Below, one piece after another: positions 8,132-16,790 of a DNA stretch of 64,000 nt. Below the pieces are notes generated by a model. That model did no database searches, had not been told where the DNA came from, and worked only from the letters and a program-made list of their open reading frames with translations. Source of the DNA: Falsiroseomonas algicola (lineage in GTDB: Bacteria; Pseudomonadota; Alphaproteobacteria; Acetobacterales; Acetobacteraceae); assembly GCF_011040385.1 (NCBI RefSeq), contig NZ_JAAIKB010000002.1, positions 310,001 to 374,000 on the forward strand, read 5' to 3'. The stretch's first letter is position 1. The number at the start of each line of letters is the position of its first letter. The translations under genes and the position numbers were made by a program.

Positions 8132-9413
8132 AGGGGGAGGGGTCCACGATGCAGGGCGCGCCCATGGCGAGATCGGCCGCCAGGCGGCCCGCGCCAGGCC
8201 CGATGCCGAAGCCATGGCCGCTGAACCCGGCCGCGACGACCAGGCCCGGCATGGCATCGACCGGGCTGATCACCGGCACCGCATCCGGCGTGGAATCGAT
8301 CCACCCGGCCCAGATCCGCGCGGCCTGGATGCCCGCGAGCTCCGGATAGGCCGCCACGATCTCCCGCAGCGAGGGCTCGATGATCGACATCTTCGGTGCG
8401 GGATCGAGCACGCGCATCCGCTCGAACACCGTGGGTGCCTCGAAGGACCAGCGGCCATGCCAGGCATCCGGCCCTTCGAAGAAGGACCGGCCGAAGCGGA
8501 GTTCCACCAGCTTCCAGTTGGCGCGCAGCGCCGGCAGGAAGTGGCGGGCGTAGCGGATGCCGGCAGGCGTCAACTCCAGCCTTCCGCGCGCCTTGGCGGC
8601 GACGAGGTAGCCGCCATCGGGCAGCGGCGTCAGGATGAAGTCGGGCGTGAGCAGCGGGCCGGGGCTGACCTGCTTCGCCGGCGTGGTCGCGAAGACCGTG
8701 GAATGGACGCTTGACTGCGGCATGTCGATGCCGTGCCGGCGGAGGAACATGGAGGCCCAGGCCCCGCCCGCCAGCACCACGCATTGGCAGCGGATGCGCC
8801 CCTTTTCCGTGAAGACGCCGCTGATGCGCCCGCCGGTCGTGTCCAGCCCGCGCACCGCGCAGTTCTGGTGCAGCGAGACGCCGATTGCCCGTGCCGCGCG
8901 GGCGAGCGTCGGCGTGGCCCTCGCGGGATCGGCCCGGCCATCATTCGGGGAGACGACGCCGCCGATCCAGTCCTGCTCGTTCCCCGGCGTCAGGCGCTTC
9001 GCCTCCGCCGCGTCAATCATGCGCGCCACTGGCTGGTAGGGGCGCGCCATGTCGAGCCAGGCCTGCCAGCCCGCAAGCTGTTTCGGGTCCTTCGTGACGT
9101 AAGTCAGGCCTGCGCGCCGAAAGCGCATATCGGCGCCGATCGCCGCCGGCAGGCTGTCCCACAGCGCCATGCTGTGTTGCATGAGCGGGATCTCCCGCTC
9201 ATCGCGGTTGAGCACGCGGCACCAGCCCCAGTTGCGGCTGGACTGTTCCCCGGCGACGACGCCTTTTTCGAGCAGCGCGACCGAATGCCCGGCCTTGGCG
9301 GCCGCATAGGCCGCGGCGACGCCGATCATGCCCGCGCCGATGACGACGAGGTCCACCGCCTCCGGCAGCGTGGGGTCGCTCTCGACGGTCTCGAGCAGTC
9401 GCGTGCCGACCAT
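8073..9413 (-). CDS. FAD-dependent amino-acid/amine oxidoreductase (DAO family)
   Basis: A 446-aa flavoprotein of the glycine/D-amino-acid oxidase superfamily. The N-terminal dinucleotide motif VIGAGMIGVAAAYAAAKAGH is near residues 22-41, a SSRNWGW stretch is near 60, and a C-terminal G-x-G-rich FAD contact (FSGHGFGIGPGAG) is near 405. It would oxidise an amine or amino acid with reduction of FAD; the substrate is unknown. The frame is open upstream to 9719, but the ATG at 9413 sits in TGATG with the stop of a small upstream ORF and gives the normal N-terminus. Confidence 0.88.
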   Translation of the reverse strand: MVGTRLLETVESDPTLPEAVDLVVIGAGMIGVAAAYAAAKAGHSVALLEKGVVAGEQSSRNWGWCRVLNRDEREIPLMQHSMALWDSLPAAIGADMRFRRAGLTYVTKDPKQLAGWQAWLDMARPYQPVARMIDAAEAKRLTPGNEQDWIGGVVSPNDGRADPARATPTLARAARAIGVSLHQNCAVRGLDTTGGRISGVFTEKGRIRCQCVVLAGGAWASMFLRRHGIDMPQSSVHSTVFATTPAKQVSPGPLLTPDFILTPLPDGGYLVAAKARGRLELTPAGIRYARHFLPALRANWKLVELRFGRSFFEGPDAWHGRWSFEAPTVFERMRVLDPAPKMSIIEPSLREIVAAYPELAGIQAARIWAGWIDSTPDAVPVISPVDAMPGLVVAAGFSGHGFGIGPGAGRLAADLAMGAPCIVDPSPFTLKRFAPGAPPSVPRAGI

Positions 9414-9592
9414 CAGAGGGAGACCTTCGTCTCGCCGCCGCACCAGGGGCCGTCGGACCGACGATCCGCCGCGTGCTTGCCTTGTCTCTCCGCCAGCCGA
9501 GCGTTCACGACAACCGCCTCTGCGTCCATGGGGCTTGCATCGGGATCGTCTTTCTCCCTCGGGCCCTCGCTGTCCAGAGGGTCGTGACTCAA
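9413..9592 (-). CDS. Possible small gene coupled to the oxidoreductase, 59 aa
   Basis: This frame begins with TTG at 9592, five bases after GGGAGG. It encodes a strongly charged 59-residue peptide (many Asp, Glu, Arg, Lys; ends GGETKVSL) and stops in TGATG, exactly overlapping the oxidoreductase start. The spacing and coupling are the evidence for a real gene; no family was recognised. An ATG start at 9529 would give only 38 residues without a ribosome site. It could be a leader peptide for translational coupling. Confidence 0.42.
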   Translation of the reverse strand: MSHDPLDSEGPREKDDPDASPMDAEAVVVNARLAERQGKHAADRRSDGPWCGGETKVSL

Positions 9593-9769
9593 TTCTGCCT
9601 CCCGCACGCAGCAGCGAGCACATCTGCTGCGCCGCGATTGACGGGATGCACGTGCGGACAGAAGGTGATCGCGGTGGCGGAGCCAGGCGCCACCCTGGCT
9701 TGAAAAGGCGCGAGACCAAATCCGGCGCGCTGGATCGGATGGCAAGGTGCCGGCGAGCAGGATGCAGCG
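9593..9769. promoter_or_regulatory. Divergent promoter region
   Basis: 177 bases separate the minus-strand oxidoreductase unit from the plus-strand hydrolase. No unambiguous -35/-10 pair, operator palindrome or further gene can be read. It must hold at least one promoter per direction by position. Confidence 0.35.
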
Positions 9770-10585
9770 ATGCTTGTATCTCCTTTCAGCGCGACCCGTC
9801 ATGCCACAGGCACTGATGGGCTCACTCTGGCCTATGGCATTGCCTCGGCGCGCAGCCCCGGCGTCCCGCGCATCGCGTTGCTGCATTCTCTGGCGCTGGA
9901 CCGGCGCTTCTGGGACGGCGTCGCGCTGGCCGTCGATGGCGAGGCCGAGATGCTGGCCTTGGATTGCCGCGGCCATGGTGCCTCCGGCCGGGATGCCGGG
10001 CCCATCCCGGTGGAGCGCATGGCCGATGATCTTGCGGCGGTTCTGGATCACGCCGGCTGGGACCGCGCGCTGATCGTCGGCTGTTCCATGGGCGGGACCA
10101 TCGCCCTGGCCTTCGCGGCACGGCACGCTGGGCGCTGCACCGGATTGGTGGCGATCGACACCACCGCCTGGTACGGGCCGGAGGCGCCGCAAGCCTGGGA
10201 GGATCGGGCCGCCCGGGCGGAGGCCGGCGGCATGGCGGCGCTGCTGCCCTTCCAGCACGCCCGCTGGCTGAGCCCGGCTTTTCGCGAAGCCCATCCGGAG
10301 GTCGAGGCCGCCGCCGATGCTGTGTTCCTGGCGAATGACGTGCCGTCCTACGGCGCCGCCTGCCGCATGCTGGGCACGACGGACCTGCGGGACGCCATCA
10401 CCAGTATCCGCGTGCCGACGCTGGTGATGGTCGGCGCGGAGGATGGCGCGACGCCGCCCTCGATGGCGGAGGAGATCGTCCGCCGCATCCCCGGCGCCAG
10501 GCTTCAGCCGCTGCCGGGCGCGCGGCACCTGACGCCGTTGGAACGCCCGGCGGAGATCGCGGAGGCTCTGCTGCGCATGGCGTAG
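9770..10585 (+). CDS. Alpha/beta hydrolase (3-oxoadipate enol-lactonase-like)
   Basis: A 271-aa alpha/beta-fold hydrolase. The nucleophile elbow is GCSMGG with Ser106, the acid is likely Asp225 (GAEDGATP) and the base is His253 (GARHLTPLE). An oxyanion region lies at HSLALDRRFWD near residue 40. Length and motifs match the PcaD/ester-hydrolase branch, so lactone or ester hydrolysis in an aromatic or dicarboxylate pathway is plausible. It stands alone, facing the SDR at 10592 with 6 bases between stops. The start ATG has no strong ribosome binding site; internal starts are less attractive. Confidence 0.85.
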   Translation: MLVSPFSATRHATGTDGLTLAYGIASARSPGVPRIALLHSLALDRRFWDGVALAVDGEAEMLALDCRGHGASGRDAGPIPVERMADDLAAVLDHAGWDRALIVGCSMGGTIALAFAARHAGRCTGLVAIDTTAWYGPEAPQAWEDRAARAEAGGMAALLPFQHARWLSPAFREAHPEVEAAADAVFLANDVPSYGAACRMLGTTDLRDAITSIRVPTLVMVGAEDGATPPSMAEEIVRRIPGARLQPLPGARHLTPLERPAEIAEALLRMA

Positions 10586-10591
10586 CAGGCG

Positions 10592-11368
10592 TCACATGTT
10601 GGTCGTGGTGATCCCGCCATCCACGGCCAGCACCTGCCCGGTGACGAAGCTCGCCTGGTCGGTTGCCAGGAAGCAGATCGCCTTGGCGATGTCCTCCACC
10701 GTGCCGAGCCGGCCGAGCGGCGTGCGGGCGATTCGCTTCGCATCCTTCTCCGCCGTGCGGTGCTTCGCCGTGCCTTCCGTCGGCACGGCGGAGGGCGCGA
10801 TGGCATTCACGCGGATGCCGCGCGCGCCCAGGTCCGCCGCCGCGGCGCGCGTGATGCCCATGACGCCCGCCTTGATGCCGCTATAGACGATGGAGGAGGG
10901 CGTTGCGCGCAGCCCGGCGGTGGAGGCGACGTTGACGATGCTGCCGCCCCGCGCGGGGTCCATCACCTCCGCCGCCGCCTGGATGCCCCAGATCACCGCC
11001 TTGAAGCCGATGTCGAGCATGCGCTCTACCGTCTCCGGCGCGATGTCCGGCACGGCCTGGTAGCGCACCCAGGCGGCATTGTTCACGACGATGTCGAGGC
11101 GCCCGGCCTGCTCCGCGAGCCCCAGCACCGCCTGGCGCATGCCGTCGCGGGAGGCGACGTTGCAGGCGATGCCGATGGCACGGCCACCCGCCTGCTCGAT
11201 CTCCGCCACCGCGGCATCGACGAAGTCCTGCTTCAGGTCGTTCACGCCGACGATGGCACCCATCGCGGCAAGCCGCCGTGCCGTGGCTCGGCCGATGCCG
11301 TTCCCCGCGCCCGTTACCAGCGCCACGCGCCCTGCCAGCAGCCCGGCCATCGCCTGATCGTCCGTCAT
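10592..11368 (-). CDS. Short-chain dehydrogenase/reductase
   Basis: A 258-aa classical SDR, NAD(P)-dependent. It shows TGAGNGIG at 19-26, NNAA at 96-99, the catalytic Ser149, and Y162-S-G-I-K166. It is the last gene of the acyl-CoA operon and probably oxidises the hydroxyacyl-CoA made by the hydratase (inference). The frame is open to 11389, but the ATG at 11368 lies behind GAGGACGGG and 10 bases after the upstream stop, so it was chosen. The C-terminal VDGGITT is typical of the family. Confidence 0.88.
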   Translation of the reverse strand: MTDDQAMAGLLAGRVALVTGAGNGIGRATARRLAAMGAIVGVNDLKQDFVDAAVAEIEQAGGRAIGIACNVASRDGMRQAVLGLAEQAGRLDIVVNNAAWVRYQAVPDIAPETVERMLDIGFKAVIWGIQAAAEVMDPARGGSIVNVASTAGLRATPSSIVYSGIKAGVMGITRAAAADLGARGIRVNAIAPSAVPTEGTAKHRTAEKDAKRIARTPLGRLGTVEDIAKAICFLATDQASFVTGQVLAVDGGITTTNM

Positions 11369-11378
11369 CGTCCCGTCC

Positions 11379-12353
11379 TCAATTCGCATCGATCAGCGTG
11401 GCCGCGAGCGCTTCGCGGAGCCGCGGCGCCTCGCCCTGCGCTTCCAGCGCGCGGATGCGGCGGAGGTGGCGATGCACCGGCACCTCCCAGGTGAAGCCCA
11501 TGCCGCCATGGGCCTGGATGGCGCCCTCCGCGATCAGCGGCGCATGGGTGGCGGCGGCGAGGAAGGCGGCGCGACGCGCCACCGCATCACCGGGCCGCGC
11601 GGTGGCGCGCGTCAGCGCGCCGCGCATGCCCTCCAGTGCCAGCTTCTGGCGTGCCAGCAGATGGCGCATGGCCTGGTTCGCCACCAGGGGCTTGCCGAAC
11701 TGCCGCCGGTTCGTGACGTGCTCCACCGCCAGCGCCAGGCAGGTCTCGGAAGCGCCCACCATGGCGGCGGCGCGCAGCGGCAGTGCCTCCTCCGCCAGTG
11801 CCTCCCAGGCGGCAGCATCGAGCCGGCAGGCCGGGTTGGCGCCGGAAAGCGCCACGCGATGCTCCGCGGCGGTCTCGTCCAGGCTGATCATCGCGGTGGC
11901 GGTGACGTCGCCGCCAGCGACCAGCGCCGCGCCATCGGGCGTGCGTACCAGTACCCAATCCGTGCCTTCGGCCATCGGCGCACGGCCGACCGTGCCGGTC
12001 AGGTCCGCCCGGGCGGTGCCGGCCCAGGCGATGGTGCCGCGCGCGCTGCCGCCGGCGATCGCTTCCGCCACCGCGGGCGCCACGGGGGCGAGGTGACGGG
12101 CGAGCAGCATCGTCTCCAGCAGCGGGAAGGCGAGGTCACCCGCGCCGGCAGCCTGCAGAACCGGCAGCGCGAAGCGCAAATCGAGCCCGAGCCCGCCGAC
12201 GTCTTCCGGCGCCAGCATGCCGAGCAGCCCATCCTCCGCCAGCCGGGCCGCGATGCCAGCAGCGTGGAGCCCCGCGCAGGCGGCAACCGCGCGCGCCGCG
12301 CTGTCCGCGAATTCTGCGGGATCGAGCCCGCCCTGGGTGATGTCCATGCTCAT
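11379..12353 (-). CDS. Acyl-CoA dehydrogenase, small subunit type
   Basis: 324 residues, clearly acyl-CoA dehydrogenase in the C-terminal half (NRRQFGKPL near 220, IQAHGGMGFTWEVPVHRHLRRI near 285). The N-terminal domain is short and diverged, as in the non-catalytic or partner subunit of heteromeric enzymes in steroid and dicarboxylate degradation. It starts at 12353, overlapping the upstream stop in ATGA, so it is coupled to the larger acyl-CoA dehydrogenase at 12350. The two probably form an alpha2beta2 complex (inference from pairing). Confidence 0.87.
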   Translation of the reverse strand: MSMDITQGGLDPAEFADSAARAVAACAGLHAAGIAARLAEDGLLGMLAPEDVGGLGLDLRFALPVLQAAGAGDLAFPLLETMLLARHLAPVAPAVAEAIAGGSARGTIAWAGTARADLTGTVGRAPMAEGTDWVLVRTPDGAALVAGGDVTATAMISLDETAAEHRVALSGANPACRLDAAAWEALAEEALPLRAAAMVGASETCLALAVEHVTNRRQFGKPLVANQAMRHLLARQKLALEGMRGALTRATARPGDAVARRAAFLAAATHAPLIAEGAIQAHGGMGFTWEVPVHRHLRRIRALEAQGEAPRLREALAATLIDAN

Positions 12354-13540
12354 TTCCCCCGCGGCAGGTTCAGCACGCGATCGGCGATGATGCCGAGCTG
12401 GATCTCGGTGGTGCCGGCGTAGATCGTCTCCGCCCGCGCCTGGAGGTAGATGTCCTTGAAGCGCTTCTGCGCGGCGATGACGGCGGGCGGCGCCTCCGGG
12501 CTTGCCTGAGACAGCATCTCCATCGCCAGCGAGGCGAAGCGCTGATGCGCCTCGCTCCAATGCAGCTTCATGAGGCTGCCGCGGGCACCGATCGGCTCAC
12601 CCGCCACCAGCGCCTCCACCACCGGCTCGACGTTGCCCTTCACGATCTCGATGTCGATCAGCGTATCCGACAGCCGGCGGCGATAGGCGCCGTCGCGCAG
12701 CAGCGGCATCAGCGCAGCATCCTGCCGGCAGGCGGCGATCAGGTGGCGCAACTCATTCTCGAAGCGCCAGGCGCGGTACATGCGGTTGGTGGCGCGCTCA
12801 ATGCCGAGCACGCGGATGGCGGCGGCCCAGCCCTCATCCGGCGCGCCCAGCGCATCCTCCTGCCCCACCGGCACGTCATCCAGGAAGACCTCGGCAAAGC
12901 CGCCCGCCTTGTCGTTGATCTGGCGGATCGGCCGCACGCGGATGCCGGGCGCGTCCATCGGCACGGCGAAGAGGGCGAGGCCCTTGTGCCGGTCCTCGAG
13001 CGGTCCGGTGCGGGCCAGAAGCAGGCAGCGCGCGGCCTTGGCGGCGCCGCTGGTCCAGACCTTCTGGCCGGTGATGCGCCAGCCCCCGCCATCGCGCACC
13101 GCGCGGGTCCGCAGCCCGGCCAGGTCCGACCCCGCCTCGGGCTCGGAGAAGCCCTGGCACCACATCTCCCGCATCTCCAGGATGGCGGGCAGGTAGCGGC
13201 GCTTCTGCTCCTCCGTCCCGATGGCCAGGATGATGGGGCCGGCCAGTTCCTTGCCGATGGAACTGACGCTTTCCGGCAAGGCGAGGGCGCCAATCTCCTG
13301 GTTCGCGATCAGGTGTTCGCGTAGCGTGCGGCCATGCCCGCCATAGGCCTTGGGCCAGGTGATCCCGGCGAGCCCCGCGCGATGCATCGCCGCTTCCCAG
13401 GCGCGGCACTGGTCGAGCGTCGGCGTCGTGTAGCCGGGCTGGTCGGCAAGCATGCCCGGGGGGACATTGGCAGCGAGCCAGTCGCGGACATGGGTGCGGA
13501 AACTCTCGCCCGTCAGTTCGGGCAGCATGCCGTCCATCAT
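12350..13540 (-). CDS. Acyl-CoA dehydrogenase, large subunit type
   Basis: A 396-aa FAD acyl-CoA dehydrogenase that would introduce a 2,3 double bond into an acyl-CoA. It contains CQGFSEPEAGSDLAGLRT near 125-142, WRITGQKVWTSGA near 150-162 (FAD-binding loop), and the C-terminal YAGTTEIQLGIIADRVL. It overlaps the ligase gene upstream and the second dehydrogenase downstream by ATGA each. This kind of long-helix enzyme often pairs with a smaller paralogue, which is present next door. Confidence 0.9.
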   Translation of the reverse strand: MMDGMLPELTGESFRTHVRDWLAANVPPGMLADQPGYTTPTLDQCRAWEAAMHRAGLAGITWPKAYGGHGRTLREHLIANQEIGALALPESVSSIGKELAGPIILAIGTEEQKRRYLPAILEMREMWCQGFSEPEAGSDLAGLRTRAVRDGGGWRITGQKVWTSGAAKAARCLLLARTGPLEDRHKGLALFAVPMDAPGIRVRPIRQINDKAGGFAEVFLDDVPVGQEDALGAPDEGWAAAIRVLGIERATNRMYRAWRFENELRHLIAACRQDAALMPLLRDGAYRRRLSDTLIDIEIVKGNVEPVVEALVAGEPIGARGSLMKLHWSEAHQRFASLAMEMLSQASPEAPPAVIAAQKRFKDIYLQARAETIYAGTTEIQLGIIADRVLNLPRGK

Positions 13541-15657
13541 GCGGGGTGCTCCATCCGCGCGGGCAGGATGAGCGCGTCCAGCGCCACCGCGCCCTGGCCT
13601 TCCGGCCGCAGCAGCAAGGGGTTGATGTCGATCTCCGCGATGTCGGCCGCGTGCTGCGCGGCGAAGCGCGACAGCGCGGCGATGGCGGAAGCGGCGGCGC
13701 GCAGATCCGCCTTCGGCCGGCCGCGTACGCCATCGAGCACGGGGAAGGCCTTCAGGCTGCGCAGCATCGCCATCGCCTCCGCTTCCTCGACCGGGGCAGG
13801 GCGCAGTGCCACATCCTGCAGGACCTCCGCGAAGATGCCGCCGAGGCCGACCAGCACGACGGGCCCGAAGACCGGATCGCGCTTGGTGCCGAGGATCATC
13901 TCGACCCCGCCGGTCACCATGGGGGAGACGAGCATGCCCTCGATCCGCGCCGCGGGCGCCGCCGCGCGCACGCGGGCGAACATGGCGTCATGCGCCTCGG
14001 CCACGGCCGCTGCGTCGCGCAGGTCCAGCACGACGCCGCCGACTTCCGTCTTGTGGGGCAGGTCAGGCGAGACGATCTTGAGGACGACGGGGAAGCCCAT
14101 GGACGTCGCCGCCGCGACGGCACCGGCGGCATCGGCCACGACCCGTTCCGGCAGCACCGGCAGGCCGGCTGCGGCCAGCGCCTGCTTGGCGCCGGCTTCG
14201 GTGGCAAGCGCCGGGAGATCGATCGTCGGGCCAGGCGCGGGCGGTGCCGGCGGCGCGGGGACGCGCCGCGCGTCCGACAGCGCGCAGAGCCCTGCCAGCG
14301 CGCGGGTGGAGGCATCGACGCCATCGACCACGGGGAAGCCCATAGCGGTCAGTTCCGCGATGGCGTCGGCAGGGCCGTGCACGGCGAGCATGACGATGCG
14401 GTCGGGATGCTTCTCCCGCACCGCGCGCAGGGTCGGCATGTAGATGGCGCGCAGCCGGGGCAGGTAGAGCGACGCGGACAGCAGCAGCAGCAGCGCGTCG
14501 CAGCCATCATCCTCCAGCAGCGCGGCCAAAATCTCCGCCAGGATCTCCGGGCGGCTCGACATCTGCGCCGTCGCATCCACGGGATTGCGGGGCGAAGCGT
14601 AGGGCACGACGGAGAGGATGCGACTCTGGGTCGCCTCGCTGGGAGAGGGCAGGGCGAGCCCGGCCGCGCTGGCGGCATCCGCCAGCATCACGCCGAAGCC
14701 GCCGGAGGCGGTCAGCAGCATGGTGCGGCGGCCGGCCGGCAGCCTGTCGCCCAGCACGGCGGCGGCATGGCCCAGGTCGAGCAGCGCTTCGACGCTGTGC
14801 ACGCGCACCGCGCCGGCGCGCTTCAGCACCGCATCCGCCACGGCATCCGACCCCGCCAGCGCCCCGGTATGGGATGCCGCGGCGGCCTGGCCGGCTTCGG
14901 AGGCGCCGATCTTCAGCACCACCACAGGCTTGCGGGCCTGGCGCGCCTCCTCCAGCGCCGCGATCAGGCGCGGCGCGTCGCGGCAGGTCTCCAGCACGCA
15001 GAGGATGACGCGCGTCGCCGGATCGCGCGCGAGATAGGCGATGCCATCGGCGATATTGACGTCGCATTCATTGCCCGTGGTCAGGAAGCGGCTGACGCCG
15101 ATGCCACGTTCCCGCGCCAGCAGCATGGTGTAGCTGCCGATATTGCCACTCTGCGAGGCGATCCCGATCGGCCCCGCCTGCGGCATGCCGGCTTCCAGCA
15201 CGACGGAGAAGGTGGCGATGCTACGTTCCGCCATGCTGGCGGCTCCGAGGCAATTGGGACCGAGCACGCGGATGCCGGTGCGGTGCGCGATCTCCCGCAG
15301 CCTGGCCTGCAGCGCTTCGCCTTTCTCGCCCAGTTCGGCGAAGCCGGAGGAGAAGATGACGGCGGCCGCGACACCCTTGGCCGCGCAGCCTTCTAGTGCA
15401 TCGGGAGCGCCTTCCGCGGCGACGGCGATGATGGCGAGGTCGGGCACCTCGGGCACCGCCTGGATGGTGGGATAGGCGGGCAGGCCCTGCACCTCCGCCG
15501 CGCGGGGGTTCACGGGGTAGATGGCGCCGGGGAAGCCGAAGCGGCGCAGCAGCTCCACCGGCCTTCCGCCGATCTTGGTGGCATCCTGCGAAGCGCCGAT
15601 GATGGCGATGGAGCGCGGAGCGAGGATGGCGCCGAGGCCGGCGCCGAGCAGCGGCAT
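13537..15657 (-). CDS. ADP-forming acyl-CoA synthetase (acetate--CoA ligase family)
   Basis: 706 residues in the fused alpha-beta order of NDP-forming acyl-CoA synthetases. A CoA-binding Rossmann domain comes first (SIAIIGASQDATKIGG near 15-30), then two flavodoxin-like domains with the phospho-histidine loop SHTGALAGSD near 260. A C-terminal ATP-grasp domain follows from about 475 (GFPVVLKIVSPDLPHKTEVGGV, then VGLGGIF). It would activate a carboxylate with ATP and CoA, feeding the two dehydrogenases downstream. It begins 3 bases after the hydratase stop. Substrate unknown. Confidence 0.9.
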   Translation of the reverse strand: MPLLGAGLGAILAPRSIAIIGASQDATKIGGRPVELLRRFGFPGAIYPVNPRAAEVQGLPAYPTIQAVPEVPDLAIIAVAAEGAPDALEGCAAKGVAAAVIFSSGFAELGEKGEALQARLREIAHRTGIRVLGPNCLGAASMAERSIATFSVVLEAGMPQAGPIGIASQSGNIGSYTMLLARERGIGVSRFLTTGNECDVNIADGIAYLARDPATRVILCVLETCRDAPRLIAALEEARQARKPVVVLKIGASEAGQAAAASHTGALAGSDAVADAVLKRAGAVRVHSVEALLDLGHAAAVLGDRLPAGRRTMLLTASGGFGVMLADAASAAGLALPSPSEATQSRILSVVPYASPRNPVDATAQMSSRPEILAEILAALLEDDGCDALLLLLSASLYLPRLRAIYMPTLRAVREKHPDRIVMLAVHGPADAIAELTAMGFPVVDGVDASTRALAGLCALSDARRVPAPPAPPAPGPTIDLPALATEAGAKQALAAAGLPVLPERVVADAAGAVAAATSMGFPVVLKIVSPDLPHKTEVGGVVLDLRDAAAVAEAHDAMFARVRAAAPAARIEGMLVSPMVTGGVEMILGTKRDPVFGPVVLVGLGGIFAEVLQDVALRPAPVEEAEAMAMLRSLKAFPVLDGVRGRPKADLRAAASAIAALSRFAAQHAADIAEIDINPLLLRPEGQGAVALDALILPARMEHPA

Positions 15658-15660
15658 GGC

Positions 15661-16431
15661 TCAGCGCCCCTTGAAGTTCGGCTTGCGCTTCTCGACGAAG
15701 GCCATCCGCGCCTCCTTCGCATCCTCGGTGCGGGACAGCGCCACGGTGAAGTTCTGCTCGAAGCGATAGGCGTCGCGCTGCGGCATGAGGTCCACCATGT
15801 TGGCGGAAGTCTTGGCGTAGTTGACCGCCAGCGGGCTCTTGCCCGCGATGCGCGTCGCCATGCGCATGGCTTCCGGCAGCAACTCCGGCAGCGGCAGCGC
15901 GGCCTCCACGATGCCACGGCGGTAGAGCTCGGCCCCGGTCAGCCGGTCGCCCGTCAGCATCAGGCGCCGCATGGTGGACCGGCCGAAGATGGTGCGCAGC
16001 ATGGCGCCGCCGCCGGCCAGGCCGACATCGATCTCCGGCATGCCGAAGACCGCGTCCTCCGCCACGAAGTAGATATCGCAGGCCGCCATCAACCCGAGCC
16101 CGGCGCCGAGGGCCGCGCCGTTGACCGCAGCGATGACGGGCTTGGCGCATTCGCGGATGGCGTTGCCCGTCTCCCGCGTCACGCGGTTATGTGCGTGGTA
16201 GGCGCCCGTCCGGGTGGGATCAGGGCGGTCCTTAAGGTCCGCGCCGGCGCAGAAGGCGCGGCCGGCGCCGGTGAGAACGGCCACGCGGATGTCGTCGCGT
16301 TCCGAGATGGCGTCGAAGGTCTCGATGATCGCGTCGCGCAGCGCGCGGTTCAGCGCGTTCACCGGCGGGCGGTTGAGCGTGACGAGGGCGACATGGTCCG
16401 TGACCTCCAGAGTCACGATATCCTCAGCCAT
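15661..16431 (-). CDS. Enoyl-CoA hydratase/isomerase
   Basis: A 256-aa crotonase-fold protein that would add water to an enoyl-CoA. The oxyanion-hole stretches AFCAGADLKDR (about 60-70) and NGAALGAGLGLMAACD (about 100-115) are present, and the glutamate region reads FGMPEIDVGLAGGGA. The start at 16431 follows GGAAGGAACGAGC; the longer open frame to 16548 runs through the operator region and was rejected. It is the first gene of the 16.4-10.6 kb operon. Two TetR-type palindromes lie 44-73 bases upstream. Confidence 0.9.
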   Translation of the reverse strand: MAEDIVTLEVTDHVALVTLNRPPVNALNRALRDAIIETFDAISERDDIRVAVLTGAGRAFCAGADLKDRPDPTRTGAYHAHNRVTRETGNAIRECAKPVIAAVNGAALGAGLGLMAACDIYFVAEDAVFGMPEIDVGLAGGGAMLRTIFGRSTMRRLMLTGDRLTGAELYRRGIVEAALPLPELLPEAMRMATRIAGKSPLAVNYAKTSANMVDLMPQRDAYRFEQNFTVALSRTEDAKEARMAFVEKRKPNFKGR

Positions 16432-16474
16432 GCTCGTTCCTTCCCCCTCTTTGCGGCTGTCCTGGCGGCGGCTT

Positions 16475-16490
16475 GTCCGGTCGACCGGAC
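16475..16490. promoter_or_regulatory. Perfect 16-bp palindrome, operator candidate
   Basis: GTCCGGTCGACCGGAC reads identically on both strands. It lies 44 bases upstream of the hydratase start and directly abuts a second site at 16491. It shares the GACCG half-site with the other TetR-type sites in this region. Confidence 0.65.
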
Positions 16491-16504
16491 TGTCCGATCG
16501 GTCA
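16491..16504. promoter_or_regulatory. TetR-type operator candidate (one mismatch)
   Basis: TGTCCGATCGGTCA differs at one base from the perfect palindrome at 19476 (TGACCGATCGGTCA). Together with the adjoining 16475 palindrome it forms a double site in front of the acyl-CoA operon. Confidence 0.68.
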
Positions 16505-16570
16505 GTCCCCGATCTTCTAGGCCATCGCCATGCGCCGGCGCAAGCCATGCGGACCGCAGAAGTCCTTCAT

Positions 16571-16584
16571 TGACCGATTGGTCA
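16571..16584. promoter_or_regulatory. TetR-type operator candidate
   Basis: TGACCGATTGGTCA keeps both half-sites of the 19476 palindrome, with one central mismatch. It lies between the hydratase operon (minus) and the Bug receptor at 16791 (plus), so it could act on either. The rest of the 359-base gap 16432-16790 shows no gene. Confidence 0.68.
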
Positions 16585-16790
16585 GCCAGGTCCTATCCTT
16601 CGGTCTGTAGGAATTCGCGATGGGAAGCGGTCCCTCGCCCCCGTGTCGCCGCGAGGTTCAAGGGCGGCCCCAGGGTGGCACCACGTGCGCCGTTCCCTCG
16701 ACGGCGCAGGGCGGTTCAGTGCGGGCGGCGCGATCGGAACGGTAAGCATCAAGCCCGGAACAACGGGCGGCGCAGGTGGAGGACGACAGG

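Noticed and set aside
13546-15396. A 616-residue plus-strand frame
   Set aside because: It is the shadow of the ADP-forming CoA ligase; the frame is repetitive in Arg, Gly and Gln.
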